DNA of 64,000 nucleotides from Lunularia cruciata (GCA_948567375.1 OX419757.1:20522001-20586000), one strand, 5' to 3'; shown: positions 31,971-48,059, counted from the stretch's first letter. Notes: generated from the letters alone by a model not told the origin. Program-made: numbers and translations.

Positions 31971-34900
31971 CGCTTGAGCTTTTCTTTGGGAATGCTCTTT
32001 GTAAAAATATTTGTGGTGTTCCTATATGTATGGATATTCTTTAGCTGCAACTCTATCACTATTGTCACCAGAAATATCTCACATCAATGTGTTTTGTCCT
32101 TGCATGATACATGGAATTTTTGCTCAAGTCTAATGCTCTCTGATTGTCTTAAAACACCATGTACTTATCCTACTTTAAGCCCAACTCTTGAAGGAATCCC
32201 TTTATCCATAGCACTTCTTTGCAGGCTTTCTTGGTTGCAATATATTCACCCTCTATCATGGATGAGGGAACATACTTATGCAGTTTAGACTACCACAAGA
32301 TAAATTCTCCTTACAAAAGTAAACAAAACACCCAAAGTAGATTTGCAACTATCAAGGTCTCTTGCCATATCCACATCAGCAGACCATTCAAGACTCAACT
32401 TCACATTGCAAAAACACAAGCACAATCTCAATGTGACTCTCAAGAATCTGAAGATCCACTTCACTGCTTCCCAAGGTATCTTCTTGGAATTCAAAAGATA
32501 TCCACTCACTACACCAATTGCATGAGAAATATCTGATAGCATACACACCATGGCATACATTAGTGAACAAACTCTAGAGGAGTAAGGAATATCTACCATG
32601 ACCTTTCTTTCTTCCTCCATAGTTGGACAAGATCATCTACTCAACTTGAAGTGGTTAGTAAGAAGTGTGCACATTGGTTTTGGTTACTTCATGTTGAACC
32701 TCTCTAATACCTATTGAACATACTACTCTTGCAACAACCACAAATTCCCAACTTTCATGTCATGGAAAGTCTCCATGCCCAAAATTTGCTTTGCAAGACC
32801 CAAATTCTTCATGTCAAAGGTTTTGAACAACTCCTCCTTCAACCTACAAATCATCATTGTATCTTGTCCAACAATCAACACATGATCTGCATACAATAAC
32901 AAGATAATGATTGTTCAAGAAATTGATTGACATATATAGACATGGATTTTCCTTCATTTTTTTATAACTGTACTTGGTCATAAACAAACTTCTTGTATCA
33001 TTGTTGTGGAGCTTGCTTTAGCCTATACAAGCTCTTCTTCAATCTGCAAACCATGTGTTCCTTCCCCTTCACTTCAAATCCTTCTTGCTGTTTATATAGA
33101 TGTCCTCCTTCATATTACCATGCATGAATGCAATCTTCACATCCAATTGTTCAAGCTCCAAGTTCAAGCTAGCCGCTATGCCAAGTACAACTCTAATTGA
33201 ACTCATCTTCATGATTGGAGAGAAAATCTCATCAAACTCAATGCCTTGTTTATGTGCAAAGTATTTGACCACCAATCAAGCCTTGTACTTCACTAACTTG
33301 TTACCATCTTTCTTCAACTTGAACACCCACTTGTTATGCAAAGTTTTTCACCTTTTGGTAGCTTCACCAAGTTATAAGTATTGTTTTTCTACAAAGAACT
33401 CATTTTTCTTGCACTACTTGAATCCAACACTCCTTATCCTTGTGCTCATTCACACCATGGAAGTCCTAACTCCTCCTTATCATCAATAATTAATATAGTC
33501 AAAACAAGGATATCTTGTGGATGGCCAACACTCATCCTTAGATCTCCTAGTATGAGGTAGCAATGTTTGGATTGGCTTCCCCTACTCAATGCCTCTTGTG
33601 TTTGGCTCAACTGCATCATCCAAAATTTTAGTTTTCTCCTCATCATCCCTTAGTTCTTCTTCATGAGATTTTATTCCATGTGGTGCATATTCTCTTGGAG
33701 TAGAAATTTGTGCTATGTTAGGAACACCATTTGGAGCTTGTATCTTCATTTCATTTTCCTTGGTATCCTACTCATGGAAAATCATGTCCCTAATTTTGAC
33801 TACTTTTCTCCTTTTTTGGATTCCATAGTATATAGTTATACTCCTTGTTTCTTTTCTCAAAAAAATGCACTCCCTTGGCTTTGTCTTCAAACTTTGATCT
33901 TTACTCCTTTGGCACATGCATGAAAGCTTTGCATCCAAAGATCTTCATGTGATCATAAGATGCATTCTCCAAGAAGTCATACTACAAAGGAACTGATGGA
34001 GATTAATTTATTAGGTAGCAAGCGGGGTTGATTGCTTCTCCCAAGAATGGCTTGGTCAACTAATGGAAATTAATTTATCAGGTTTTAAGTGGGTTGACTG
34101 CTTCTCCCAAGAGTGGTTTGATCAATTTTTCTATTCTTAGTATGCATCTAAATTTCTCTATGATGGTTTAATTCATCCTTTTAGCTATATTGTTGTGTTG
34201 TGGAGTACCTGGTTTGGTCTTCTTGTGATATATTCCACATTGTATGCAATAATCCGTGAACTCTCTTGAGGTGTATTCCCCACCATTGGCAGTTTGTAGA
34301 CACTTTAGAATTTCCCACTTTAGAATTTCTGTCTTTCCACCATGGCATGCAACTTTTAAACATATAGGAACACCTTGTTCTTTGACCCAAAACAAATAAA
34401 CCTAAGTTTTCCTTGATGCATCATCACTAAATATGACAAATATTTTATTGCCACCAAATAATTCCACCTCCACAGGACCACAAATATCAGAATGAATTAA
34501 CTCCAATTTCTTTTCTTTTTGCTTGGACATTGTACAAAAAGAAACTCTACAATGCTTCCCAAATAGACAATAGTCACAATGGTTATGTAATGAAACTTTG
34601 GCAAAATAAATGAGGGATTTCCTTGCCAAAATCTGCAACCCTCTCTCATTCACGTAAGCCAAGCTTTTGTGCTACAAATTTGGAGAAGCACCATCTTCAA
34701 ATGCATTCAATCAGGAACTGCACACATTTGCAGTTGTCTTGTACAGTGTGCAACACAAGCTCTATCTTCTAACCAACAACAAACCTTTGGTCAGCTGCCA
34801 CAACCTGCCGCCAAATTGCTTATTGTATCCTTCTCTATCAAGCACCCTTGAAGACATCATGTTGAGATGAAATTCTAGTATATGGCACACATATTTCAAG

Positions 34901-35290
34901 GTCATTATACACCTTGCATTGGACCATACAATGACATCATTGATCCCCATGATCTTTGCAACACTCTTATTACCCATCTTCATACTACAGTAATCTCTTA
35001 TCTAGTATGTGGTAAAGAGCTCACATGTTGGGGTGCAATGATATGAAGTTGTTGAGTTGACTATCTACTCAATGGTTGGATCTTTAATGTAATCACAATC
35101 ACTCCTAGCATTGAGTAATGTCTTGCAATCTGCACTAGATGATGATGCAATAATTGTTGTGTTCCAATCATATGCCTTCTTGTTGTTGCTCTATTCCTAC
35201 TTCAATGACTTGAAAATCTGCCTAATATGACCAGACATACTGCAATGGTATATTTTATCTTGCTCCATGATTCCAACTTGCACTTGGATA
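31971..35290 (-). mobile_element. Decayed Ty1/copia element 1
   Basis: Minus-strand order from high to low coordinates: a Gag zinc-knuckle remnant near 35208-35270 (YHCSMSGHIRQIF); a post-protease region at 34762-34983 (VLDREGYNKQF); GAG-pre-integrase and integrase start at 34402-34662 (CDYCLFGKHCRVSF, LELIHSDICGPVEV); integrase core at 34168-34395 (QTANGGEYTSREF, GTPQHNN); RT at 33069-33275 (QGIEFDEIFSPIMKMSSIR, LEQLDVKIAFMHGN); RNase H at 32285-32620 (SLMYAMVCMLSDISHAIG, DLDSCKSTLG). The PR-IN-RT-RH order is the copia order. Frameshifts and stops are everywhere, so it is inactive. Confidence 0.82.
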
Positions 35291-38200
35291 CCATGGCAGA
35301 AGATGGTGAGGCAGTCCAAGCTATTGGATCTTGAATGCCTTGCTGAGGTGAATTTTAACAAACTTGAATAGTGTAGCTCATGCCATTGCAAGGAGGATGT
35401 TGTCCACATAGAGCACAAGATGAAGGTTATGACACTTCTTCATGAGGTGAAGTAAGCATTGGTTATAATGCAAGGTATTGAAGCCAACAACAAGCAGGGT
35501 GTTGGTGAGACCTTGAACCATTTGTGCTCCAATTGTTTTATACTATAAAGGGCTTTCTTTAGCATCCAGACCATGCCTTGGTTTCCAAATCCAAGTGGCA
35601 AGGCCAGGAAGTCATTGTGTTAAGAGTGCCATTGAGGTACGTATTTACAACATCAAGTTGTTCAAGCAATAAGCATTGGGCTGATGAGATAGTGAGGAAT
35701 ATGCAAATAGTTGAAATTGTTGTGATAGGATTGAATGTGGTCCAATAATCTATGCCATCTGTTTGCATGTAACCCAATGCTACCACATGCACTTTGAAGC
35801 ATTCAACCTTTCCTTGTGCATTGGTTTTGACCTTGAACACTCATTTGGAGCAAGTGACATTTGCTGTCGGTGGCATTGCATTACGGTGCATCTTGTCAAA
35901 GACATCCATGTTGATCAAGGCATTGTACTCTACTTGCATTGCTTCCACTCCATTTTTCTATGTTGTTGCTGTGCATTGCTGCAACATAGGACATGTGCTT
36001 GGTTAGGTGAATTGCAATCATAGTGTTGAGCAAGTTGGTGTTATTGTTGATGGCATCAAGATCATCATTTGTTGGGTACTTGTTTTTGATCTGCTTGGTG
36101 TATGACAAGCAATAGAGAACAATGGTCAGGGAAGTATTTCTAGTATTGGTGTCCTTTATTGAGGAAACATCACTAGTATAAGTCTAGGTTGTGGTGGTCA
36201 TTAAGGATGTATGTATTGCATTGCCATGTGTGCAGGTGCTCCATGTTAGGTTTGAGTTGGGTTTGAGCCAGGCCTCCTAAGGCTTTCATCCATTGAGAAA
36301 AGCAAAGGGGCTATAATTTTTCAAGTAGGATGTGGTAAGAATAGCACACACCCATTGTACCTTTTTTTGTCAGTATTATGACCCTAGCACACTTGATAAG
36401 AGAGCAGATTCCACGTTGTACAACTCCATTCAATTTTGGCATATGTTGACATGGTGTCTCTTTGATGATTCTACATTCTATTAGCTAGCTACCAACATTG
36501 GGTCACTAACTTTCCTCCCCATCTAAGTGCAGCCTCTTGATGCAACATTAGGAGGCAGTCTCCATTTTTGTTATGCTTAAGGTATGTGTTGAGTGTAAAA
36601 AAAGTGTTTCTTTTGGCTTTGAGTGGGATGCCATCAACCATGTGCGCAAACTTATCTACCACTACAAGAATGTAAAGTTTTCCGTGTATTGAGGTGGTGC
36701 ACATGGGGCCCCCAAGGTTGGCATCAATGTATTTGAGCTTAGTTGTTGTTATGTGGGCAATGCCATGCTTGTTGATAGGGGCTCATGGTGTGTTTTTGCT
36801 AGTGCTTACACATGCAGTTTGACATGACAAAGAAAGGAAGGCTGGTGGCAAAGTAGCATAGCTTGTTCTTATACAATGGACCAAGGTGCCAGAGACATGC
36901 ATGCAAGAGGACACAAATGTCTATTGCCATTGCACTGATTTCAATAGGGTACATGATGGTGGTGGCAAGCTTGTAGAGATAGTCTACCATGGTCATATTG
37001 CCAAGCGTATGTCCTTGCTTGTGCACAATGGCTTTGCTGCCTTTGAAGTTAACCCAAGCACCTGCTGCTTCAAGCGCACAAATAGAGATGAGGGTCATGC
37101 CAAGGCTAGGGTAGAGTATGCACTTCTGCAAAGCAAATAATTGCCCATCTGCTGTGCACAATAGCAATGTGCCAACTCCACAGCCCTTGTTGGTCTACCA
37201 TAGCCAAGGATGATATCCTTACCATTGTGGAGTGGCTTGTAGTTGTGGAGAGCCATGACAATGTTAGTAATGTGGCAAGTGGTACCTGAATCAAGGATGA
37301 GGCCATCAAGTGCTTTGTGGGACATTGAAGATGCACTGAGTAGTAGCCACTCATGGTCATTGAGCGATGATGACATGCCAACTATCAACCAAGTAGATGT
37401 CGTGGCTGTGGCAATGATGTTGTGGCCTAGGGCTTGTTGGTGTTGACAATGTGTATTTTGTATCAAGTTTGGCTGTCCACATTAGAAGTTCGGGTCACAC
37501 CTCCATGCAGAACATGGCAAGGATACCCTGGTGGAAAACCCAATTTACTATAGCATACCATTCCAATGTGTCTCTTCTTGCATATGATATCTTGCCTTTT
37601 GCTTATTCTATAATGTCTTGCTTTCGATGTGGAAAAGGATGTAGATTCATGCTATGTGGTAGTGTTGGTCATCTTGCTTGTGAGTAGTTCTTTGGAGCGC
37701 ATAGTGGTCTTGACCTCCAAAAACTGCAGAGCGTCAGTTCCTACAGCGGCCATGAGTGTCATGATGAAAGGTAGGTACTCTGTTGTTTGGAGTGCACTGA
37801 GCAAAGTTGTCGTAAGTGTGTCATCCTCAACCTCGGCACCCAGGATTTCGAGCCCATTTCTGAGGTCATGAGCCCAAGCGATAAGTGAGGAAAGGCTTTC
37901 ATTTGCATAGAGCGTTCGAGCGTTGAACTTGTATCGCAGGACAATCTTATTGAGCATTGTCTTGTGCTCAAAATGGTTTTTGAGCTTGTCACACATTTTT
38001 TGTGCTAATGTGCAGGTTAATAGGTCGATGGAGATTGTCGGGAATACACTAAGTCCGGTTTGGGCACCAGCCTTGCCATTCTTCTTGATCTATTGCCGTG
38101 ATAAGAGTGATACTGCCTCCCTCCTTAACCTTTGTGGAGTATAGTGTAACTTGTGTAGTATTGTTTGAGATAATGTCCAACATTTCCGTTGGCACACATG

Positions 38201-38300
38201 ACAAGTTTGATGCGGTCTTTCCAGATTGACCAATTCTTGGCCAATTCTTGATAGTGTAAGGGGTTAGACATGACATGGTAGAGATTACGAGGAGAGGAGA
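35291..38300 (-). mobile_element. Decayed Ty1/copia element 2
   Basis: Minus-strand order: Gag near 38100-38260 (KNWPRIGQSGK-like) and at 37652-37996 (LKNHFEHKTMLNKIVLRYKF, LLSALQTTEYLPFI); protease at 36799-37466 (LDGLILDSGTTCHITN); integrase at 36489-36704 (LYILVVVDKFAHMVDGIPLK); RT at 35300-35840 (GYMQTDGIDYWTTFNPITTI, LEQLDVVNTYLNGTL). It differs in sequence from element 1, so it is a separate copia lineage. It is broken by many stops, and I cannot place its LTRs with confidence. Confidence 0.75.
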
Positions 38301-38616
38301 GGAAGTGCTCGGGTCTATCATGGCAGACATTGATTGCACAGAGAGTTTAGGATGTGCTTGGTGGTACAAGAGCAAGAATAGGTATGTGTGCATGTCAGTG
38401 TGTGCATGTGGTGCTTCTGGCTGCCAATGTGCGTACCAATCTGAGCGAGGAATGAGTTCGTGATTGAGTTGAAGTGGGAGTGGTCTTCGATTACTCAGAA
38501 CGTTCTTATTGGGCAGGAAGACATTCAATGGAACTTCTAGTTTGCTATAGGTCATGGAATTATGCGACACTTCAGTGCAGAATGGTCCATAACCTGAAGA
38601 GCTCAACTCAATGATA

Positions 38617-38775
38617 GAAGTAAGAACAACGGCAATGATCCATCAGTACATATAGGACGCATGGATTTATGCAACACCTCAATGCAGCATGAATTGATGT
38701 GTGCCTATGATCTGAAGTGCTAAACGTAAGGCTACATCGAAGTAAGAACTACAGCAATGATCCATCAGTACACAA
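38617..38775. repeat. Two-copy direct repeat, about 122 bp apart
   Basis: GAAGTAAGAACAACGGCAATGATCC-type sequence begins at about 38617 and recurs at about 38739 with few changes. The text before it is partly repeated too (CTTCAGTGCAGAATGG / CCTCAATGCAGCATG). Possibly part of a copia LTR next to element 2. Confidence 0.6.
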
Positions 38776-38779
38776 AGTA

Positions 38780-41700
38780 CGCACGGCACTCTACTTCTAC
38801 TTTCTACTGGACGCGCTATGCGCCATGCCATGTGGTATAGCGCTTGTAACGTGTAAAAGAGGTAACCAAAAAGCTTTAGTTCTCAAAATCGCGTGCAGCA
38901 ATCCAGTCTCCAGTTCAAGCCTCTGTGTATGAGTTGTGGATTCTTTCTGAAAGTCTATCCATGAAATCACCATTATCCACGAGGCCACTTTGCCGGAATT
39001 TCACAGCTTCATCTAACGGACGATTTATACACTTCATGGCTCGTTGTCAGATCTCCCCACCATATGATTGATGTGTGACACAATCGAAGATCCGACTGAC
39101 GACAGACATAACTCATGACTAATTTCAGGTTTTCTTACTATATGCCTGACAATTAACACGGTAGCTCAAATGAGCTACCAGTGCTGCCTCGCATTATAGT
39201 ATGGGGAGTGAGTCGTAGCCCATTGTTCTCAGCCTTGCAGAACTTCGTAATGGATGAGAAGAACTGGCGTAATTCTCTCACCACTATCTTCTCAATGTTA
39301 GTATTCCTCTGATTACAATCGAATACGCTAAATCTACAGACCTGGAAGGTCCTTCTAGTCTCGCGCTTGGTGACGAGGTCCTTCATTGAATTTTGTATTC
39401 TAATTAAGAACGATGCAAAGGAATTACCAGTTACGACATAATGGTGCAGCATTTGAGGGCATCCATTTAGGTGAGGTCATTGAGTGCTAGCACCACTATG
39501 TTGCAGTGATATTCCAGAGTTACTTAATTTCATTCACACAATGTGATTTTGGAGTAGCTACTGTATTTCACTCAACACGATGTGACGAGCCGTTCTCGGT
39601 CTCTCAACACTGACTTTTCGTTCTGATTTTGCCAAACATTCCAATCCTGTAGCATAAAAATTTCCGCTTGAACTTACGCGGTATCGATGTTTTCGGAAGT
39701 ACGTCAAAGTTGCTGGCGTTTAATGTGGATTCCTTTCCCCTCTGAAGGAAACGAGGTACAGCACTACCGCCGTTTAAGGTTATAGAGTTGCACTCAGCCG
39801 AAGAAAACTGACGCACGAAACAACAACAAACCCAAGTCAACCGGGATATTTATTTGTCTTCTTCACGCCCATCTTTTGTGGCGGGTAATTGATCAATTCA
39901 ACACATGATTCCACATCCCTTCTACGTGAGTTCGTACTATTACGTGAACTTGTGACTTGTTCCAAATCGATTTCTTTTATCCGTCTGAAGATTATTCTAT
40001 TGTGTCTTTCTCCAATGTTGATATCGTTCATGTTGTGATGGTGGCTACAGAAACAACACGGTGGCTAGCTGCAGACATGAACTTCTTCGTGCACATGAGG
40101 AGGTTCTATCTCCCATAAAAAATTATTCTATCATCCTTTGAAACTGCTGCCTCTTCACACTTTCGCACACGGGCTACTACAGTAACGGAAAAGAACGCGC
40201 ATGGGGGTATGCTCCGTGGAAGAAGGTAGGGTATATTGTTCCCTAATGTCGGCCCGATACTGAAGTTTCTAGGTGGTTTCAGGTGGAAGTAACAAGGGTA
40301 TTGAATGTAAATGGGATTGTAATATTTTGATTGTGGGCATTCTGGAGGAACATTTCCCGGATAGTTATATTCTTAACTGTAATGTTAGTTGGATTAGGTT
40401 ACTTCAATTGGGATCTGATTCAATCAAAGAAATCGAGCGGACACGTGACATCATTACCTCCAAATCCTGAGAAAGGGCCTTCTTCGAGCATTCTTAGAAC
40501 CTTTTTTATTCTGGCTATCCACAGAGAAAATGTTGAGTTCATTTCATATCTAAACGTGTGAGCATCTCCATCTAGCATTGCTCGAATCTGTTCTACGCTG
40601 ATGGATGAAGATCGGATGCAAACCTGCACTGCAGAGATCTGCCAGCTATCTAGTGAACCCCTTAATCTATTCACATCCTGTGATAATTGAGTTGACCGTT
40701 TCAATGAAATACATCTTCCTATGTTGTGTTTTCTTACTATTCATCGGCTGTTGGATCAAAGCTTCCGCCGGGCATCACTCGTAAACTCAAGTTTCCCAGA
40801 TTTCTATTCTCACCTCATGTGTACACATTGAGCCTTATCCGCGAATTATTTGCATGTATGGATTTGTCCGGCATGTCATCCTTGTTGGTTCCGCGCAAAT
40901 CAAAGCAGGAGGAACTCCCGTACTTGCCAATAAACCTTAGCAAGATTCAACTAATGTACCAATTCACTTCCAAGTTTCAGAAGATGGACCAGATACGGTT
41001 ACAGTTTCAACTGTTCCAAAGAAGAAAGGTCGATGATAATGGCCCTTCTGATTATCGCGGTAGACCCGACACATATATGAACAGATGCATATGGAGGAAT
41101 AAAGTCCGACAGGTACTGTGTCTAATGAACTGGGCACGAAACTCTTTCGTTCTTGGACTAGTACTAGATGTGGAATTGCTGAAAGACAGGCATTTTATAC
41201 TAGAATGAAGAGTAAGATAATTGAAACTGACATCATCAGTGATGCCAGTGTTGGTTCAATACCAGAAGTAACTGCTGATGAAGTCTTGCTGTATATGGAG
41301 ACCGGTAGGTCAGAGATTGGCCATAACCACGTAAACCGAGACTTGGATCTAGGACATGTCTGTGAAAGCAAGTCTGTTATGTCATTAGCTGTGCACCTGT
41401 ATGGTTGCATGAAATGGGTTTAGACTTTAATTGCGCTCGCCTGAAGTGTATATGGCAATAGCGTTGCTGATTTTCGTTGATACTTCTTATTCTGAATTGT
41501 TACTCCCTTGAACGTTTGCTTACTTGGTTGTGAGGCTACTGAAGTAAAAATTTAGGACTACAGGGACCAGGCATAGGATTTGAGTAGTCGGGGTCCCACG
41601 ACGAGTCCAACCAACTTCATGCTTTGACGTGATGAATAGAAAAGAGGCATGCTTGCTATTCTCCTCTGCATGCATTGTCCAAGTTCTGATGAAAAGCAAT

Positions 41701-42010
41701 GAAACGACTTGACCCGTAGTTTGCAGCGAGTTTGACGAATCGGATGACCTCACTGCAACAAATCGTTTATTTCGTAGAGATTTTAGACAGAGTTTTGAGA
41801 TCGCTGCAAACTAGAAGTTATGATCATGTGACGAAATGCTTGTTATGTATGTTTCCATGAGCACATTCTGGAGAGTGTACTGGTGGAGGCACATATATTT
41901 ACAAGCATCAGATACAAGAAACATGGCTCTCCTCAACACAGATGCGTAGGATTTGGGGATAGCACGCTTGCATGTTCCCATCTTTTGTCCCGCTTGCGAT
42001 ACTATGCACA
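38780..42010. other. Intergenic region, nothing recognised
   Basis: Mixed-composition DNA. A plus-strand reading frame of 160 codons at 40726-41208 has no recognisable motif and no supporting context, so I do not call a gene. No transposon domain, tRNA or rRNA seen. Confidence 0.5.
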
Positions 42011-42017
42011 TTCATAT

Positions 42018-42142
42018 TATGATTGGGAGAAGAGAGGAAGCAGGCCATAAGGCACATGATAAACTCCCTTTTGGGCATCTTATGATTGGGAGAAGTGAGG
42101 AAGCAGGCCATAAGGCACACGATAAACTCCCTTTTGGGCACA
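42018..42142. repeat. Tandem duplication, 63-bp unit, two copies
   Basis: Units at about 42018-42080 and 42081-42142, beginning TATGATTGGGAGAAG and ending CCCTTTTGGGCA, almost identical. The 63-bp period keeps any reading frame, but no gene is evident. Confidence 0.85.
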
Positions 42143-43318
42143 GGCTCAATTCTCGAGAAAGTTGACGGTCTTAATGACGGGGAATATGATTGCTGCACAA
42201 CTCCTTAGCATAGGTGTCTCCGCGATAATCTATCATTAACCGCCCAAAACACAAACAATCAAATTCAGTGGTTTATACGGGTGTAACTTCATGATAGTGC
42301 AACGCCGGAGCTGCTTTTCGTGAACATCTAAACCTAATTCTTGCAGTATTGTTCTCTTATTATACCTTACGAGTAGCCATTTCTAGATCTTGAAATACGG
42401 AGACGTGCAGAACTTGACTGTGTCCACTCTCTTTTTTCTGCTCGTGAATCCTGAAAAGCGGCGGTGTCATCCAGAGATACTGCACGCTTGGGTAAGTGGT
42501 GCATGAAAGCAAAATGGACGATCCAGTATACGTAGACAATTAAGAGCGGTACGCAATGCTTCAACATTGCTCACAGATCTGTTAGAGCTCACAGATTTCA
42601 AGAAGCAGTTCCTAATAAGAAATTCAGAGATATCCCTCCTAAGTTGTAATATGAACAAGCTGATGATACTGATGATAAATGGAAATCGTCCGGAAGATAG
42701 GGAGATACACTTGTGGAAAAAATTTCAGGTTGCTAAAATTCAGTTCAGCTGTGCTGTCGTGCCGACATTGAGACGAAAGGAGGTTTTGCAACAAATCTGA
42801 AACCCTCGTGGAACACATGTACAGGAACCTCAGACAGATACTTCCCTAGGTTGCTTGTAGATTCGATCTTGCTAGACTCAGTATAAAGGGACTACTGACT
42901 GAAATACAATCAGACCTCAGTACATAGTATCTGATTGAGACCGAGTCCAGACTCCTCCCGGAGAATTTTCACTTTTGAGCTCTCCCGGGATAGCAGCCAT
43001 TTGGACAGCCCAATTCTTCAATTACGTCTTTTTTACAATAAGACCTTCGTAAGACCTTCTGCTGAGTTGCACGTTTGTCTAATCCGATAGCGATCTGGAT
43101 ACTAAAGGTCGTAGTGCCTCACGTGATATGGTGGCGATAGAAGATCTTAGCTATTCGAGGATTTCGTACACAAGTTTCGAATTAATGGCCTAAGCAATTG
43201 ACATCTAAGTTCCTGCATTGTTCATTACTCTGTACGCATACCAGCTGAAGTTTATGGTACTGAGGTTTATTGCATTTTGGTCTGCTCTTGATCTCTAGAT
43301 CTGCACACGCGTAGAAAA
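42143..43318. other. Intergenic region upstream of the peroxidase
   Basis: No gene recognised. It should contain the promoter of the peroxidase gene. I see no clear TATA box at a convincing distance from 43319. Confidence 0.45.
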
Positions 43319-45284
<1,966 letters not shown>

Positions 45285-45477
45285 CGAAATTCAGATACGA
45301 ACATCCAGATCTCCAGATCCAGAGATATCGAACCACCTGAAGGGTTGGCGTCTCTTACAGACTTAGCTTCCTTCATAGGGATTGAACAGAAAATGTGATT
45401 AGATGACTGTTTAGCCAACCATTGACTCATTTTTCAGGTGTACATAATTTAGAAGATTTCATCCAGGGAGTAAGGTT

Positions 45478-45483
45478 AATAAA
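45478..45483 (+). terminator. Possible polyadenylation signal of the peroxidase
   Basis: AATAAA 194 bp after the peroxidase stop codon. Confidence 0.4.
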
Positions 45484-46240
45484 AAATTCTGCTCTTGCAA
45501 ATGTACCGGCTTGGCCTGTGCGGATACACATTTGATAATATAAGCGACATTACTAATAGCTTCCTTCCGGAAACTATTGGACAACTTTACTTGTAACATA
45601 CAACGAGCCCCATCCAGCAATTCATCCGTTCAGCACTATTCTATTTCAGAGTTTTTATTGTATTCAATTGCTGAGCAATCCTTTACATGTGCAGAAACGT
45701 TCTTGAGAAATGTATTCACCGCCATAATCATAATGAATTGTTGAAATGAACTTTTTGCCCAAGTTGATTTACAATCAAAAGAATGGAATTAATCAAGGAA
45801 GATATATGCATATATCTGTTAGGATGTAAGCTTGATCCGTCCGATTTGTCTTATATGTGATGCCGATGAGATCTCTGGCTCATATCATCCACGGGATATA
45901 TTGTCCTGGGTCGAGACAGGTGTTTGACAAGACTGGAAATCGGGGTGACACTGTGAAGTACTTCATTCTTCTTTGGGGCAATAGAAGAATGTAACCCTTC
46001 TTCCTGCTGACAGAATTGCGATGAGTTGAATATAAGTGCGTCTCTGAACAAAATCAAGGGGACTCTAGTTAACTTTGATTCATATGAAACTGGCCAGGAG
46101 TGGTCTGATCAGATTAGACGAGAAGTAGATAGTAAGGAGAAGGGCGGATCAAGGTAGACTCAGGAACAGATTGGACAGGGAAACAATTGGTCGGGAGAGC
46201 TTCCCATTGATTGATTGTAATCTGTACTGAGAGGGAGTAT
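45484..46240. other. Intergenic, nothing recognised
   Basis: No coding or RNA gene seen between the peroxidase and the repeat at 46241. Confidence 0.45.
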
Positions 46241-46357
46241 ATTTCCTTTACACGTGTGGCCTTGGACGTAGTGGCAAGTGATTCTAAACAAAGTTGAGTA
46301 AATTTCCTTTATACGTGTGGCCTTGGACGTAGTAGCAAGTGATTCTAAACAACGTGA
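46241..46357. repeat. Tandem duplication, 61-bp unit
   Basis: ATTTCCTTTACACGTGTGGC at 46241 recurs at 46302 and the rest of the unit (GGACGTAGTGGCAAGTGATT) is also repeated. The wording GGACGTAG...AACAACGTGAAG resembles the 3' part of plant copia LTRs; that is a weak inference. Confidence 0.8.
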
Positions 46358-46454
46358 AGTTTTGTACATTTATTGATTGCGTGAGTATGTTTCTCCCTTT
46401 CTCCTCTTCCTCCCGATTTTTTACGATGTGTCGTTCCTCCGTGAGCAAGGTTGA

Positions 46455-47250
46455 TCTCAATACTTGAAGAGGAACAGATAAATCAGAAAGGATACCCAAC
46501 AATATCTTCCTTGATTAATTCCGTTCTTTTGAAGTTTGTGTTGAAGAAATTGAACCCTAATAAAGCTGCTGTAGTCATCAACAATCACCATGAAGTACAA
46601 TGACGAGCACAATGATGAGTTTAGGGTTCTTTTCTTGGAAAATATCATAAACCTTTTGCAAATCTGGCAACCAGAGCACATCTCATGAAATACTGGACGA
46701 GTGTCAAAACCTTAACAATATCATTTTTGTTCGCTTGATTTAGAGACTTGAAGTTAAGATGAGTCAACCTATGGTACGAAAGGTGTATATGATCTGTAAA
46801 GACTGAAGCCAAATTAACTTCAGCTATGGGCTTCTCAAGTGATAGAGAGATCATACCTTCCTTCTTGAACGCCGCTGCAAGGATCTGGTTGTTGCTTTTG
46901 TTAATGAGAAGACAACGTTTGTCATCAAATCATGTGATATGACCTTCATCAATCAATGACCCCACAAAGAGAAAGTTCTTCATAGTTCTTGGGATGTACG
47001 GTACTCCAAGAACACTAGTGACCTCTCTTAATGGCAACTAAAATGTCACTGAATCTTTACTTGGAATTTGATCAATAGAAAAATTAGCTGTTTTTAATGA
47101 TTCTACATGATAACAAAGGTCTTGAATTTTTCATTCGGATATGTAATATGTCATGTCGCATCAATATCAAACTACTAATCAGATTCTTTAAGTAACCATT
47201 GAAATAGTGCTTGATTGAACAAGCATTGGCCTTTTCATGATATCTCAATA
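46455..47250 (-). pseudogene. Ty1/copia pol fragment (protease to integrase)
   Basis: On the minus strand, a post-protease region with DQIPSKDSVTF near 47060 is followed by the GAG-pre-integrase domain at 46645-46854 (HRLTHLNFKSLNQANKND). The integrase start follows at 46457-46681 (CSGCQICKRF, VIVDDYSSFIRVQFLQHK). This is the Tnt1-like arrangement. It is frameshifted and truncated, with no RT or RNase H nearby, so it is a relic. Confidence 0.75.
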
Positions 47251-47714
47251 AAGTCTATTCATCAACATTGTCTTCTATAGGTCTGGTGGTTGGTCAACTT
47301 CTGACTTCAAGTGTATATTGAGAAACGCTGTTGTCTCTGACTATAATTGGACTTCTATCCTCTATCATGATGTGTCATACATTCTAGCATTCAGCTTTGG
47401 CGGTTTCACCTGAGTAGACACCCCTTATTACGCGCAGTAATACTCAACTCGCTATCATTCCGAGATAAAATACACCTGGTCACTCACATAGAATGAAGAC
47501 ACATCTAAATCTAGACAACATAAAACACACCAGAAACAAGATGCAAAAAGTTAGGAACAACCCTCGTAGAAGAACTAAACTTTCCAAGCTCGGAGAACAC
47601 GAGATTATATACACAAAAGCTGAAGCATAGTAGAAGCATAATAGGGGGTGTTGAATTAAACCTAAGTGTGGCTGCGCCCCACTTTGCTCTAAAGAGATTA
47701 CCTAAATTTAACAT

Positions 47715-48055
47715 ATTTCATAATCTTTTTCTTCTCAAGCTCAGCCCTTTCCTCTGTCTCCAGTTTGCACATGTCAGCCAAACATTCCGGACACATTCTT
47801 ATCGAATGAACAAGAGACCTACATAGTTACATGGACCATTCCTCTGTCCTTCCAGAGACTCTTATGCCCAACCCAACCAACAACAACATTATCAACATTG
47901 AAGTGCAGTGCATTCTCAAACTTCTTTGGTCCATATTTGAGCGCTCGGCGACTTTCCTCAAGTCGAAATGACATTCTAATTTGAGAAAGCTCCTTTTGCA
48001 TCTCCTTTCTTTTTCTTGTCGTTTGAGGAACAGCCAGTCCCAACTATTCGGGGTA
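47715..48055 (-). pseudogene. Unrecognised protein-like stretch
   Basis: An open minus-strand stretch (48043 down to 47819) has a charged, helical-looking composition (RKRKEMQKELSQIRMSFRLE, YGPKKFENALHFN) and ends in a stop. Protein-like sequence continues in another frame downstream (SIRMCPECLADMC, ERAELEKKKIMKYVKF, near 47725-47815). That suggests either a splice site or a frameshift. I cannot name the family. An exon of an unknown gene or a decayed gene are both possible. Confidence 0.3.
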
Positions 48056-48059
48056 TGAT

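Noticed and set aside
40726-41208. 160-codon plus-strand ORF as a gene
   Set aside because: No recognisable motif, no splice or promoter context; it could be chance.
42018-42142. CRISPR-like array
   Set aside because: Only two adjacent copies without spacers, in a plant nuclear context.
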